Notes: generated by a model from the sequence alone, not told the origin. DNA of 64,000 bases from Sternotherus odoratus (GCA_032164245.1 JAVMKO010000003.1:96526054-96590053), one strand, 5' to 3'; numbered from the stretch's first letter, positions 31,400 to 41,055 are shown. A program made the numbers and translations.

Positions 31400-33903
31400 A
31401 GTCAAGTGCAGGGGTTTTTCCCTGCTGCCAGAGCCTCTGTCTTCAAGGCTCCGGGATTCAAGCACTCAGAGTGTGGGAAGCCTATGCCTATGGGAGACCC
31501 ACACTCTAAGTGCCTCTCAAGTGCCTGGTAAGTGCACTTGGCAGTTTCTTCCTAGATCGGCAGTACCTTCAGCCCAGGACCCGCAAAGACAGGGAATCCC
31601 GCTTGCGGCACGTCCTGATGGAGGCGGCCCCGGACTCGAGTGCGGCACCGGACCCCGCACCCAAACCGCCGAGAGCCAAGCCTCGGCACCGGTCGCGCTC
31701 CCCCAGCACCAAGCGGAAGAGGAGCGCTCAACTTCGCCCCGCTCCGGCGCCGGACCGCGTCCAGCCGTCGGTACCAGTCCCGCGACCTCAGCCTTCTCCG
31801 GGGAGCCGACCTGAGGAAGAGCCGCCAGCACCCGCACCGCTGACTCCGGCGCCGCAGGAGGCCCCATCGAGTCCGGTGCCAGTGGTCTTGCCACTTGGGG
31901 TGCCAACTCCGCAGCAGCTTCCCTCCGCGATGGAGGCGTGTACTGCTGCGAGAGGGTTGCTTGCCGGGGACGCCCCGCAGCAACAAGTCCGGTCGACGGG
32001 CAGGCCGCCCATGACCGAGGCAGAGATCGCGTGTCGGAGCCCGGCAGGGCATGGACACCGCTCGATCTCGCGGCGCCGACCAGACTCCCGGCAACGGTCA
32101 CCCGCCCGGCTCCGGTCGCAGTCTCGGCGCCGCAAGGAGTTGAGACCCGGCTCAAGGTCTCCTCCTGGCCGTTCGCGCCACTCGCGCTCTGGCCGCCGAT
32201 CAGAGTCCCGGCACCCTGGTAAGGGCCGGTCGTACTCTCGGCACCGGTCGCACTCCCGGCACCGGTCCCTCAGCTGGCGCCGAGACCGTCCGAGACGTCG
32301 CTCCACAAGCCGCTCCGCGTCCCGGCACTGCTCGTTGTCTCGGCACCGAACCCCGTCGCGGCGCCGAAGGTCCTCCCGGTACCGATCATCGTCTCGGCAC
32401 CGAGACTCCCCGAGGCGGCACCGTTCAGGTAGCCACGATTCCTCGGATGGGCACCATACCGCCCGGTACCGGTCGAGAAGCCCACGGCACCGGGAGTGTA
32501 GAGAGCGGCACCGGACCCCGTCGCGGCGCCGAAGGTCCCCCCGGTACCGATCATCGTCTCGGCACCGAGACTTCCCGAGGCGGCACCGTTCGGGTAGCCA
32601 CGACTCCTCGGATGGGCACCTTACCGCCCAGCACCGGTCGAGAAGCCCACGGCACCGGGAGCGTCGAGAGTCCGCCGGCACGCGGTCCCCTCGCTCGGCG
32701 GGACCAGCCCAAGTCACCCAGAACCCTGGTCAGAGTGGGCGGCATGGGGGCATGATCGGCCCCGGGAAACCCAGTCTGAACCCGGGTTCCCGGTGAGCTC
32801 AGAGGGTCCAGTGGACGTGCTGGCAGGACCATCATCGGCAGTCCAGCCCTCCACGACACGTAGCCCTATGGAGCCGGGTCCCTACGCCTCCCCCGTAGGG
32901 GTAGAGGCAGTGGCGGGCACTTCATCAACTAGCCCGCCCGCCTTGGACCTCTCCAGTTACCAACATCTCCTCCAGGCAGTTGCTAAAAACATGAACCTGC
33001 CTTTGGAAGAGGTCCCAGTGGTGGACGACCCGGTCACCACCATGTTAACTAAGGGCACTCTGGCATGGGTGGCAGTGCCGTTCATTAATACTATTAAACT
33101 CCACACGGCGGCAATTTGGAAGACCCCCCGCCTCTATCTCCCCCACTGCTCGTGGGGTGGAGAAGCGTTATTTTGTCCCAGCCAAGGGATATGAATACTT
33201 GTATGTTCACCCCACGCCCTCCTCCCTGGTGGTGGACTCTGTTAATAACAAGGAGCGCCACCGGCAGGAGGCGCAGGTCCCCAAGGCCAAAGAGGCCAAA
33301 AGGCTGGACCACTTCGGCAGGAAAGTTTATTCCTCCGGGGGCCTACAACTCAGAGTCGCCAACCATCAGGCACTCCTGAGTAGGCACCATTTCGACACGG
33401 TGGAGGCCCTTACTAAATTTGAGACTGCTCTCCCGCAGGAGGGCAAACAGGAGTTCAGGGCCCTATTGCTCCAAAGCAGGGACATATCTCGTTATGCCCT
33501 GCAAGCGGCCCTGGACTCGGCCGATTCTGCGGCCCGAACAATGGCCTCGGGCATAGCCCTCCGCCGGGCAGCATGGCTCTCGTCATCCAACCTAGCCCCG
33601 GCCATGCAATTTAAAATCCAGGACCTCCCCTTTGAGGGACAGTCCCTCTTCTCGGAGGATACGGATGCCCGTCTCCAGGCCCTCAAGGACAGGGGGGTAA
33701 CCCTCAAAGGCCTGGGCATGCACACCCCAGGTCCACAGAGGCGTCCCTTCATCCCGCCACGCAGGAAATTCTTCCCACCTGCGCGCCCGCCCCAGGACTC
33801 CTCCCTTAGGAGAAGCCGCCCTTACCGCCGGCGGCAAGGGCCTAGGCAGGGCGGGAAACAACAAGGCTCTAAGCCTTCCCAGGGGCCCAAATCCAACTTT
33901 TGA
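31400..33903 (+). pseudogene. DIRS gag-like ORF1, frameshifted
   Basis: Three segments in different frames together look like one Gag. The first (about 31400-31530) has cysteine-rich text around 'SECGKPMP'. The second (31510-32796; first in-frame ATG at 31618) is a 428-codon Arg/Ser-rich stretch full of SR/RS dipeptides. The third runs from about 32650 in frame 3 to 33194, then in frame 1 from 33157 to the stop at 33903. The step near 33124-33129 coincides with a run of six C. The C-terminal part (VPAKGYEYLYVHP, then basic tail) is the conserved DIRS Gag region, related to the C-terminal domain of vertebrate LAP2alpha. It likely binds RNA and forms particles. The shifts make this copy defective unless they are assembly errors. 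Confidence 0.7.
32351..32680 (+). repeat. 165-bp tandem duplication inside gag (55 codons x2)
   Basis: The block starting 'ccccgtcgcggcgccgaagg' at 32351 repeats at 32516, exactly 165 bp later, so the frame is kept. Both units encode an Arg/Ser/His-rich segment beginning RTPSRRRRS. They differ at scattered bases, so the duplication is not brand new. Confidence 0.85.
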
Positions 33904-34021
33904 TGGTGCGCCCGGGGGCAGTTCACCAATCATAAACCTGGATCCTCCCTTTGGAGACCGTCTGTCCTACTTCCGCCGTGCATGGTCGGCCATTACATCA
34001 GACCAGTGGGTCCTCCACACG

Positions 34022-35821
34022 GTGGAGGTGGGATATTCGCTCCAGCTCTCCTCCACTCCTCCCACCCACCCACCCTCCTTGTCCCTCTTCAGGGACCCCT
34101 CTCACGAGCAACTCCTCGTACAGGAGGTGAGGTTGCTCCTCGCACTGGGAGCCATCGAGCCCGTACCGGAGGAGTTCAGGGGGAAGGGGTTCTACTCCCG
34201 CTACTTCCTGATCCCCAAAGCGAAAGGGGGCCTCCGGCCCATCCTGGACCTGCGCGAACTCAACACCTACATGATCAGGTTCAAGTTCCGCATGGCCACC
34301 TTGGGCACTATCATTCCCTCTCTGGATCCGGGAGACTGGTTCGCTGCCCTCGATATGAAGGACGCTTACTTTCACGTGAGCATCAAACCCTCACACAGAC
34401 GTTACCTCCGCTTCCTGGTAGCGGGGGAACACTATCAGTTTGTCGTCCTACCCTTTGGCCTGTCCACCGCACCCAGGGTGTTCACAAAGTGTATGGCGGT
34501 AGTAGCGGCATTCCTTCGGCGCCGCGGGGTACACTTATACCCGTACCTCGACGATTGGTTGATCCGAGGCACCTCCAGGGACCAAGTGTCAGCTCACGTG
34601 CGGCTCGTTATCAGCACGTTCGACCGCTTGGGAATCCTTCTCAACAGGGAGAAGTCCACCCTGGAGCCTACCCAGAACATAGAGTTCATAGGAGCCCTAC
34701 TAGACTCCACGGTAGCAAGGGCATCCCTGCCCCAGCCTCGGTTCCTCACTATCCAGTCGGCCATCAGACAGCTACGCAACTGTCCGATGACTACGGTCAA
34801 GGTCTTCCTCAGCCTGCTAGGTCACATGGCATCGTGCACTCATGTCATACAGCACGCCAGACTACGGCTACGCCCACTGCAGTCGTGGCTCGCGGTGGCC
34901 TACAGACCGAGAAGGGACAGTATGGACGCCCTCCTCTCCATCCCCAGAGCCACCCTATCCGCTCTGGCTTGGTGGGAAGACCAGGACAATGTGTGCCGAG
35001 GGGTCCCCTTCCTTCCCCCCAGCCCGTCCATATCCCTGGTGACGGACGCTTCGTCACTAGGGTGGGGAGCTCACCTAGGGGAACTCAGGACCCAGGGCCG
35101 CTGGTCGGAGTCAGATCTCTGCCTCCACATCAATGTCAGGGAGCTGAGGGCCGTCCGGCTCGCGTGCCAGGCGTTCCGGGACACATTACGGGGTCACTGT
35201 GTAGCGGTGCTGACAGACAACACCACAGCCCAGTACTACATAAACAAGCAAGGCGGGGCCCGCTCCAGCCCCCTGTGTCAAGAGGCGATTCTCCTGTGGG
35301 AATTCTGTATAGCCCACGCTATTCACCCGGTGGCCTCCTTCCTTCCCGGAATCCAGAACACCCTGGCGGACCACCTCAGCAGATCCTTTATGACTCACGA
35401 GTGGTCCCTTCGGCCAGATGTCATCCGGCCGATCTTCCTGAGGTGGGGGTTTCCCCACATCGATCTCTTCGCCTCCAGACAGAACAGGAAGTGCCTCCAG
35501 TTCTGCTCCTTTCGAGGCAGCTCCCGTGGATCCCTGACAGATGCCTTTCTCCTACCCTGGACGGGGCACCTGTTCTACGCGTTCCCTCCGATCCCGCTTC
35601 TCCACAAGGTGATCCTGAAGATCAGACGGGACAGGGCACACGTCATCCTCATAGCCCCGGCCTGGCCCAGGCAATGCTGGTATGCGTCCCTCCTCCGGCT
35701 GTCCAGGGCCCCTCCCATCAGCCTCCCGCTGTGGCCAGACCTGATCTCCCAGGATCACGGTCGCCTCCTGCACCCGGACTTGCGGTCCCTTCACCTCACA
35801 GCGTGGCTACTCCATGGCTGA
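34022..35821 (+). CDS. DIRS reverse transcriptase / RNase H / Dam-like methylase ORF
   Basis: A 599-codon frame replicates the element RNA. Residues about 50-250 are the RT: 'YFLIPKAKGGLRPILDL', 'FAALDMKDAYFHV', 'PFGLSTAPRVFTK' and the catalytic YLDD (34544-34555). Residues about 335-460 are RNase H: 'VTDASSLGWGAHL', 'NVRELRAVRL', 'VLTDNTTAQYYINKQGG' and 'LADHLSR'. The rest ('IDLFASRQNRK', 'LTDAFLLPW', 'FYAFPPIPLL', 'ILIAPAWPRQ') matches the DIRS methylase-like domain. The listed start is a GTG; homologous text continues upstream in the same frame to about 33905, overlapping the gag stop without a clear ATG. Expression by frameshifting is my inference. No internal stop; possibly functional. 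The recombinase frame overlaps it completely in +2 phase. Confidence 0.9.
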   Translation: MEVGYSLQLSSTPPTHPPSLSLFRDPSHEQLLVQEVRLLLALGAIEPVPEEFRGKGFYSRYFLIPKAKGGLRPILDLRELNTYMIRFKFRMATLGTIIPSLDPGDWFAALDMKDAYFHVSIKPSHRRYLRFLVAGEHYQFVVLPFGLSTAPRVFTKCMAVVAAFLRRRGVHLYPYLDDWLIRGTSRDQVSAHVRLVISTFDRLGILLNREKSTLEPTQNIEFIGALLDSTVARASLPQPRFLTIQSAIRQLRNCPMTTVKVFLSLLGHMASCTHVIQHARLRLRPLQSWLAVAYRPRRDSMDALLSIPRATLSALAWWEDQDNVCRGVPFLPPSPSISLVTDASSLGWGAHLGELRTQGRWSESDLCLHINVRELRAVRLACQAFRDTLRGHCVAVLTDNTTAQYYINKQGGARSSPLCQEAILLWEFCIAHAIHPVASFLPGIQNTLADHLSRSFMTHEWSLRPDVIRPIFLRWGFPHIDLFASRQNRKCLQFCSFRGSSRGSLTDAFLLPWTGHLFYAFPPIPLLHKVILKIRRDRAHVILIAPAWPRQCWYASLLRLSRAPPISLPLWPDLISQDHGRLLHPDLRSLHLTAWLLHG

Positions 35822-36870
35822 GAGGTCCTGAGCTCTTATGCTCAGCCGAGGTACAGAACGTCCTTCTGGGTAGTAGGAAACCATCCACCAGAAGTACCTA
35901 TACCGCCAAGTGGACCCGTTTCTCTGCATGGTGCACACAACATGACATCGTTCCAAGTGAGGCTACTATCCCACGCATACTGGACTACCTCTTAGGCCTC
36001 AGAAATCAGGGCCTTTCTACCTCTACTATCCGGGTCCACCTCGCTGCCATATCGGCTTTCCATCCGGGTCAGTCGAACCACTCAGTCTTCTCCGACCCTG
36101 TGGTATACCGTTTCCTTAAGGGTCTAGATAAGCTGTATCCGAGCGTCAAGCGTCCCATTCCACCTTGGGATCTCAACCTTGTGCTCTCACGCCTCGCGAT
36201 GCCCCCGTTCGAGCCCCTCGCCACGTGTTCCTTACTACACCTTTCCTGGAAGGTGGCATTCCTAGTAGCTATCACCTCGGCTCGTAGAGTGTCAGAGATC
36301 CGTGCACTGACCTCCGAGCCGCCCTACACTATCTTCCATAAGGACAAGGTGCAGCTACGTCCCCACCCGGCCTTCCTGCCTAAGGTGGTCTCTCCCTTCC
36401 ATGTTAATCAAGACATTTGTCTCCCAGTCTTTTACCCTAAGCCACACACCTCTGGAAGGGAACAGCAATTATACACGTTGGACGTTAGGAGGGCTCTTGC
36501 TTTTTATTTAGATAGAACAAAGCAATTCAGGAAAACAACCCAACTTTTCGTGGCAGTTGCGGAGAGGATGAAGGGCCAGCCAGTTTCAGCCCAAAGGCTC
36601 TCCTCCTGGATTACCTCGTGCATTCACACCTGTTATGAACTCGCGGGCAAGCCGCTTGAGAGAGTAACAGCACACTCCACGAGAGCGCAGGCGTCCTCTG
36701 CGGCCTTCCGGGAGGGAGTCCCTATTACGGACATCTGCAGGGCGGCTACCTGGTCCTCCGTCCATACCTTCGCCGCCCACTACGCCATAGTCCAGCAGAC
36801 CAGGGACGATGCGGCGTTTGGGTCAGCGGTCTTACGATCAGCAATGGGTCAACCCGACCCCACCTCCTAG
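35820..36870 (+). CDS. DIRS tyrosine recombinase (YR)
   Basis: The recombinase inserts the circular DNA copy into the genome. The frame is open from 33982 (962 codons), but recognisable protein begins near 35830, just where the RT frame ends; about 340 residues match the YR. An N-terminal SAM-like core-binding part ('STYTAKWTRFSAWC', 'LDYLLGLRNQGLSTSTIRVH') is followed by the catalytic domain: Arg of 'SARRVSEIRAL' (36283-36288), the 'AHSTRAQAS' box with H and R (36673-36684), 'ICRAATWSSVHTFAAHY' and the nucleophile Tyr (36781-36783). All expected catalytic residues are present. The stop codon (36868-36870) lies inside the target site duplicated by the hAT transposon, so the protein is unchanged. 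Confidence 0.9.
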
Positions 36871-36949
36871 GTCAGTGATGGCGAACCTATGACACGCGTG
36901 TCAGCACTGACACGCGTAGCCATTGCCGATGACACGCGGCCGAGACGGG

Positions 36950-37076
36950 GAACGGGGCGCACGTGCTTTTTTTTTTTTTTTTCCCTTCCCTCTCTGTAAC
37001 TGGGCAGCAGAGAAAGGGGCGGGGCACGAGCACTAGCAGCCCGCCCGCGGCAGGAAAGGGGGACGGGGAGCACATG

Positions 37077-37114
<38 letters not shown>

Positions 37115-38145
37115 CCCCTTCCCTCTCTGTAACTGGGCAGCAGAGAAAGGGGTGGGGCACCAGCACTAGCAGCCCGCCCGCGGCAGGAAAGGGGGACGGG
37201 GAGCACATGGGCTTTTTTTTTTTTTTTTGGTTTTTTTTTTTTTTTTTTTCCCTTCCCTCTCTGTAACTGGGCAGCAGAGAAAGGGGCGGGGCACCGGCAC
37301 TAGCAGCCCGCCCGCGGCAGGAAAGGGGGACGGGGAGCACATGGGTTTTTTTTTTTTTTTTTTTTTCTTCCCTCTCTGTAACTGGGCAGCAGAGAAAGGG
37401 GCGGGGCACCGGCACTAGCAGCCCGCCCGCGGCAGGAAAGGGGAACGGGGAGCACGTGGTTTTTTTTTCTCCCTCTCTCTAACTCGGCAGCAGAGACAGG
37501 GGACTGGGCACCATCACTAGCATTCCGTGGCAGGAAAGGGGGACGGGGAGCACGTGTTTTTTTTCTCCCTCTCTCTAACTCGGCAGCAGAGACAGGGGAC
37601 TGGGCACCATCACTAGCATTCCGCGGCAGGAAAGGGGGACGGGGAGCACGTGTTTTTTTTCTCCCTCTCTCTAACTCGGCAGCAGAGACAGGGGACTGGG
37701 CACCATCACTAGCATTCCGCGGCAGGAAAGGGGGACGGGGAGCACGTGTTTTTTTTTTCCCTCTCTCTAACTCGGCAGCAGAGACAGGGGACTGGGCACC
37801 ATCACTAGCATTCCGCGGCAGGAAAGGGGGACGGGGAGCACGTGTTTTTTTTTTTTCCCTCTCTCTAACTCGGCAGCAGAGACAGGGGACTGGGCACCAT
37901 CACTAGCATTCCGTGGCAGGAAAGGGGGACGGGGAGCACGTGTTTTTTTTTTTTCCCTCTCTCTAACTCGGCAGCAGAGACAGGGGACTGGGCACCATCA
38001 CTAGCATTCCGCGGCAGGAAAGGGGGACCGGGGAGCACGTGTTTTTTTTTTTTCCTCTAACTGGGCAGCAGAGACAGGGGACGGGGCACCATCACTAGCA
38101 GCCCGCCCGCAGCAGGAAAGGGGGACGGGGAGCACGTGGCACAGA
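36950..38145. repeat. minisatellite with poly-T tracts in the hAT 5' region
   Basis: About twelve units, each made of a poly-T tract, 'ccctctctgtaactgggcag' or 'ccctctctctaactcggcag', 'cagagaaaggggcggggcac' or 'agagacaggggactgggcac', then 'gcaggaaagggggacgggga' and 'gcacgtg'/'gcacatg'. The first four units are longer (about 105-136 bp, T tracts up to about 34), the later seven shorter (about 94-98 bp, T tracts 8-12). So two subtypes were amplified in blocks. Long T runs make the length prone to assembly error. Poly-Lys frames on the minus strand are artefacts. Confidence 0.92.
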
Positions 38146-38650
38146 GCGTGTAGTTCTGTGACTTCCGGTTAAGCCAGGATCTTTGCCCTCACTTCCGCCG
38201 GCAGAGCAGGGAGCAGTGGAACGCAGCAGGGGACGCATCTCTGGGGGCCCTGCCATTACTAGTAACCAAATAGCAGTTAACCACAGCAACCATTATCTAC
38301 TGTTCTGGGGTGTGATGGATTTCTAATCCATCATTACTGAGATAAGTGAGGGGGAGGCTGGGAGAGGCGAGGGCCTGTGGCGTGCTATGGGTGCCGTTTC
38401 CCGCCATTAAAAATAGTGGTAGCCATTTTAATTCACATAAGGAACACCATCTTGCTCCATAGTGCAGACTCCATTTCACCACTATTACTGTTGTGCATCC
38501 TTATTAACCCCTATTTCTGCTCATTAACCCTGCCCTTTCCTAAAAGACAGTTACATGCACCATTTTGTGGTTAGTTAGGCTAGTTAACCCCTAATTGCCT
38601 GCAGGCCTAACAAGCTATCTATAATTCTATCTTCTGTCACTGCCCCCCTG
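38146..38650 (+). other. hAT transposase leader region
   Basis: About 500 bp between the minisatellite and the transposase start. It contains 'cacttccgccggcagagcag' and AT-rich text, and should carry the transposase promoter and 5' UTR. I see no clear TATA box or splice pair. Confidence 0.5.
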
Positions 38651-40588
38651 ATGGAGAACCCAAAAAATAAAAAACTAAGGTTAAGTAAAGGAAGTGGTAG
38701 TAGCAGTGGCCGACCCTTTCAAGAGACATGGACCGAGATGTATGGCTTTATAGAAAAAAATGGCAGATCATTTTGCGTTCTATGTACTGAAACGGTAGTA
38801 AGCAGAACGTGGAATATAAATAGACATTTCGAAACTAAGCATTCCCAGCTCCTGGAAAAAAGTGAGGATGAAAGGAAGGAATACATTTCCAGGCAGCTAC
38901 ACCTTTATAAGAGCCAATCTAATTCCATCCTTAAATTTATGAAAGGCTCTACAAATTTAACATCTGCAAGTTTGAGCATTGCTCACTCTATAGCTCAGCA
39001 TGGAAAAGCGCTCAGTGAGGGAGAATTTATTAAAGAAACTCTCCTAAGATGTGCACCAGTTCTATTTCATGATATGCAGAATAAAGATGCAATTATTAAG
39101 AGAATATCTGAGTTACCACTCAGTAGAAATATCATAAAAGACCGAATAATGAGACTGAACACAAACGTGCAACATCAATTGCAGAGAGACATAAGGAAGT
39201 GTAAATATTTTTCGATCTCTCTTGATGAAACTACTGATGTCACATCACATGCTCAGTTGGCCATTATTGGTCGATATTCTGATGGTCTCACAATGAGAGA
39301 AGAGTTGATAAAGTTAGTATCAGTGCCAACGAGTACATCAGGAAGCGAAATATGTAAGGTTGTTATGCAAACATTTTGTGACCTAAGCATTGATATCTCT
39401 AAAGTTGTGTCAGTGACGACAGATGGGGCACCAAATATGGTGGGGAAAAAAGTTGGATTTGTCAAATTGTTTACAGAAGCTATTGGACATCCGATTGTGC
39501 CTTTTCATTGTATTATCCATCAGGAGGCTTTATGTGCCAAGGCAGGATTCACCGACTTAAACGACTTAATGTCAGTTGTTACAAAAATAGTTAATTTAAT
39601 AGCTGCTCGCCCCCTTCACAAGAGAGAATTTTCGGCACTTTTACTGGAGGTTGATTCCACCTACAGTGGACTGCTGATGTACAATAATGTAAGATGGCTG
39701 AGCCGAGGCAAAGTTCTTGAGCGCTTTGTGGAGTGCTTTGAAGAAATTAAGGTATTTCTTGATGATAAGGATCTGGGAAACTTTCCTCAGCTTAATGATG
39801 ATAAGTGGGTCAACACCCTGATGTTTTTTACAGATCTCTCTGTTCATATTAATGAACTGAACTTAAAGTTACAAGGTTTTGGCAAAAGTATTGACGTTAT
39901 GTTTGGATACATAAAAGCTTTTGAAAGTAAAGTTAAAATTTTCAAGCGAGATGTAGAAACTAAAACTTATAAGTATTTTCCTCGAGTAACAAAGTATTTT
40001 GAGAAGGCCAGTGCAGCTGTACAAAATGAAATGGAACTCTTGCATATGAAGTACCAGCATGTTTTAGACTCGTTACTTGACCAGTTTAGTGATAGATTTA
40101 GTCAATTTAGAAGTCTAGAACAGACCATGAAAATAATTAAGTATCCTGATGTAGTAGTCTACAGTAGTTTGGAATTAAATGGTTTCCAATGGATGCAAAT
40201 TGATGATTTGGAGATGCAACTTGCAGAATTTCAAGACAGTATCTGGGCTCAGGTGTTTGTCGACTTGAGGTCAAAGCTTGAGAATCTGGAAAGGTGTCGC
40301 TTGGAGAATCAAGAGGAGTGCCACTACGAACAGGAAATTTGGAGTGCCTGGAACCGACTACCAGACACTTTTAGCACCCTGAAAAATATAGCAATGGCTT
40401 TACTCACAATTTTTCCCTCTACATACTTTTGTGAGGCCTTATTCTCAGCGTTAAATAATATCAAAACCAACAAAAGAAACAGATTGACAGATGAAGTTAG
40501 TAGCGCTTGCTTGGGCCTGAAGTGTACAAAATACCAACCTTCAATTGAAGATTTAGCCAATGAAATTCAGCAACAAAAAAGTCACTAA
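38651..40588 (+). CDS. hAT transposase (BED-type zinc finger, GTF2IRD2/ZBED-like), 645 aa, intact
   Basis: The protein cuts and rejoins the element's inverted ends. N-terminal BED-like finger: C42, C45, H59, H64 in 'FCVLCTETVV...NINRHFETKH'. Catalytic domain: first Asp in 'SLDETTDVTSH' (D192), second in 'TTDGAPNMVGKK' (D258), then the 'PFHCIIHQEALC' motif (H286). The C-terminus 'LLTIFPSTYFCEALFSALNN' and 'IKTNKRNRLTDEV' is the hAT dimerisation region. Start chosen at the ATG of MENPKNKK, which places the finger at the usual distance. Length fits full-size hAT transposases. No stop or frameshift, so it may be active. Host genes such as GTF2IRD2 come from related transposases, but inverted repeats and target duplication show that this one is still a transposon. 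Confidence 0.92.
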   Translation: MENPKNKKLRLSKGSGSSSGRPFQETWTEMYGFIEKNGRSFCVLCTETVVSRTWNINRHFETKHSQLLEKSEDERKEYISRQLHLYKSQSNSILKFMKGSTNLTSASLSIAHSIAQHGKALSEGEFIKETLLRCAPVLFHDMQNKDAIIKRISELPLSRNIIKDRIMRLNTNVQHQLQRDIRKCKYFSISLDETTDVTSHAQLAIIGRYSDGLTMREELIKLVSVPTSTSGSEICKVVMQTFCDLSIDISKVVSVTTDGAPNMVGKKVGFVKLFTEAIGHPIVPFHCIIHQEALCAKAGFTDLNDLMSVVTKIVNLIAARPLHKREFSALLLEVDSTYSGLLMYNNVRWLSRGKVLERFVECFEEIKVFLDDKDLGNFPQLNDDKWVNTLMFFTDLSVHINELNLKLQGFGKSIDVMFGYIKAFESKVKIFKRDVETKTYKYFPRVTKYFEKASAAVQNEMELLHMKYQHVLDSLLDQFSDRFSQFRSLEQTMKIIKYPDVVVYSSLELNGFQWMQIDDLEMQLAEFQDSIWAQVFVDLRSKLENLERCRLENQEECHYEQEIWSAWNRLPDTFSTLKNIAMALLTIFPSTYFCEALFSALNNIKTNKRNRLTDEVSSACLGLKCTKYQPSIEDLANEIQQQKSH

Positions 40589-40654
40589 TAGGCAGGTTTG
40601 TGAAAGAATTCCCCCTCCCCCTCACTTATCTTACTTCACGGCACCCCACACAAG

Positions 40655-40716
40655 CTAAATAATATCAAGACCAACAAAAGAAACCGACTGACGGATGAAC
40701 AAAGAAGTCACTAAGC
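40655..40716 (+). pseudogene. second, shortened copy of the transposase coding end
   Basis: Starting near 40658 the text 'taaataatatcaagaccaac' and 'aaaagaaaccgactgacgga' repeats the coding end at 40453-40495 ('taaataatatcaaaaccaac', 'aaaagaaacagattgacaga'). It jumps at 'gatgaacaaagaagtcacta' directly to the last codons and stop, omitting about 80 bases. So the 3' UTR holds a deleted duplicate of the coding end. Confidence 0.75.
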
Positions 40717-40922
40717 AGGACAGTTAAATAATTAGTTTTTGGTTTATTAAATACAATTATATATAACAATTATACATTTATGTTATTTAAACTATAAATA
40801 TCACGAAATAATGTTTTTTCCTCAAAGTGACACACCACCCGAGTTATGCTCAGTTTGTTGGCGAAGTATGACACACCAAGCTCAAAAGGTTGCCCATCAC
40901 TGTCCTAGGTATTGCTTGCAGT

Positions 40923-41022
40923 CACCTATAGTGGAATGCATGTGAGCAATCACTCGAAGAAGAAAACAAGGTTACTTACCTGTAACTGTTGTTCTTCGAG
41001 ATGTGTTGCTCACATCCATTCC
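40923..41022 (+). repeat. DIRS internal complementary region
   Basis: The first half ('acctatagtggaatgcatgt' to 'cactcgaagaagaa') is the reverse complement of the element's left tip (31081-31121). The second half ('aacaaggttacttacctgta' to 'cacatccattcc') is the reverse complement of its right tip (41214-41269). The two tips are joined head to tail here, as expected for the template of the circle junction in DIRS replication. Confidence 0.93.
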
Positions 41023-41055
41023 AAACCCGCCCTCCTTCCCCACTGTCGGTTTAGC

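Larger units (their letters stand above)
36873..40902 (+). mobile_element. autonomous-type hAT transposon, 4,030 bp, nested in the DIRS element
   Basis: The left terminus CAGTGATGGCGAACCTATGA and right terminus, reverse-complemented, CAGTGATGGGCAACCTTTTG are hAT inverted repeats. The perfect 8-bp duplication TCCTAGGT lies at 36865-36872 and 40903-40910. The inside has a 1.2-kb poly-T minisatellite, a short leader, an intact transposase frame, and a 3' region with a second partial copy of the coding end. Element size, 8-bp duplication and transposase agree. Since it sits in a DIRS element with nearly identical terminal repeats, it must be younger still. It is a cut-and-paste element moved by the protein it encodes. 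Confidence 0.93.

Noticed and set aside
31517..32859. Minus-strand frames of 180-309 codons opposite gag
   Set aside because: The SR-rich, GC-rich gag sequence is poor in stops on both strands; no motif or homology seen.
33982..35819. N-terminal 600 residues of the 962-codon frame as real recombinase sequence
   Set aside because: They show no recombinase motif and lie entirely over the RT/RNase H coding frame; recognisable YR sequence starts only near 35830.
36867..37418. Lysine- or phenylalanine-rich frames
   Set aside because: Translation of poly-T/poly-A tracts in the hAT minisatellite.
38651..40588. Host ZBED/GTF2IRD2-type domesticated gene
   Set aside because: Terminal inverted repeats and a perfect 8-bp target duplication enclose the frame, so it is a transposon gene.
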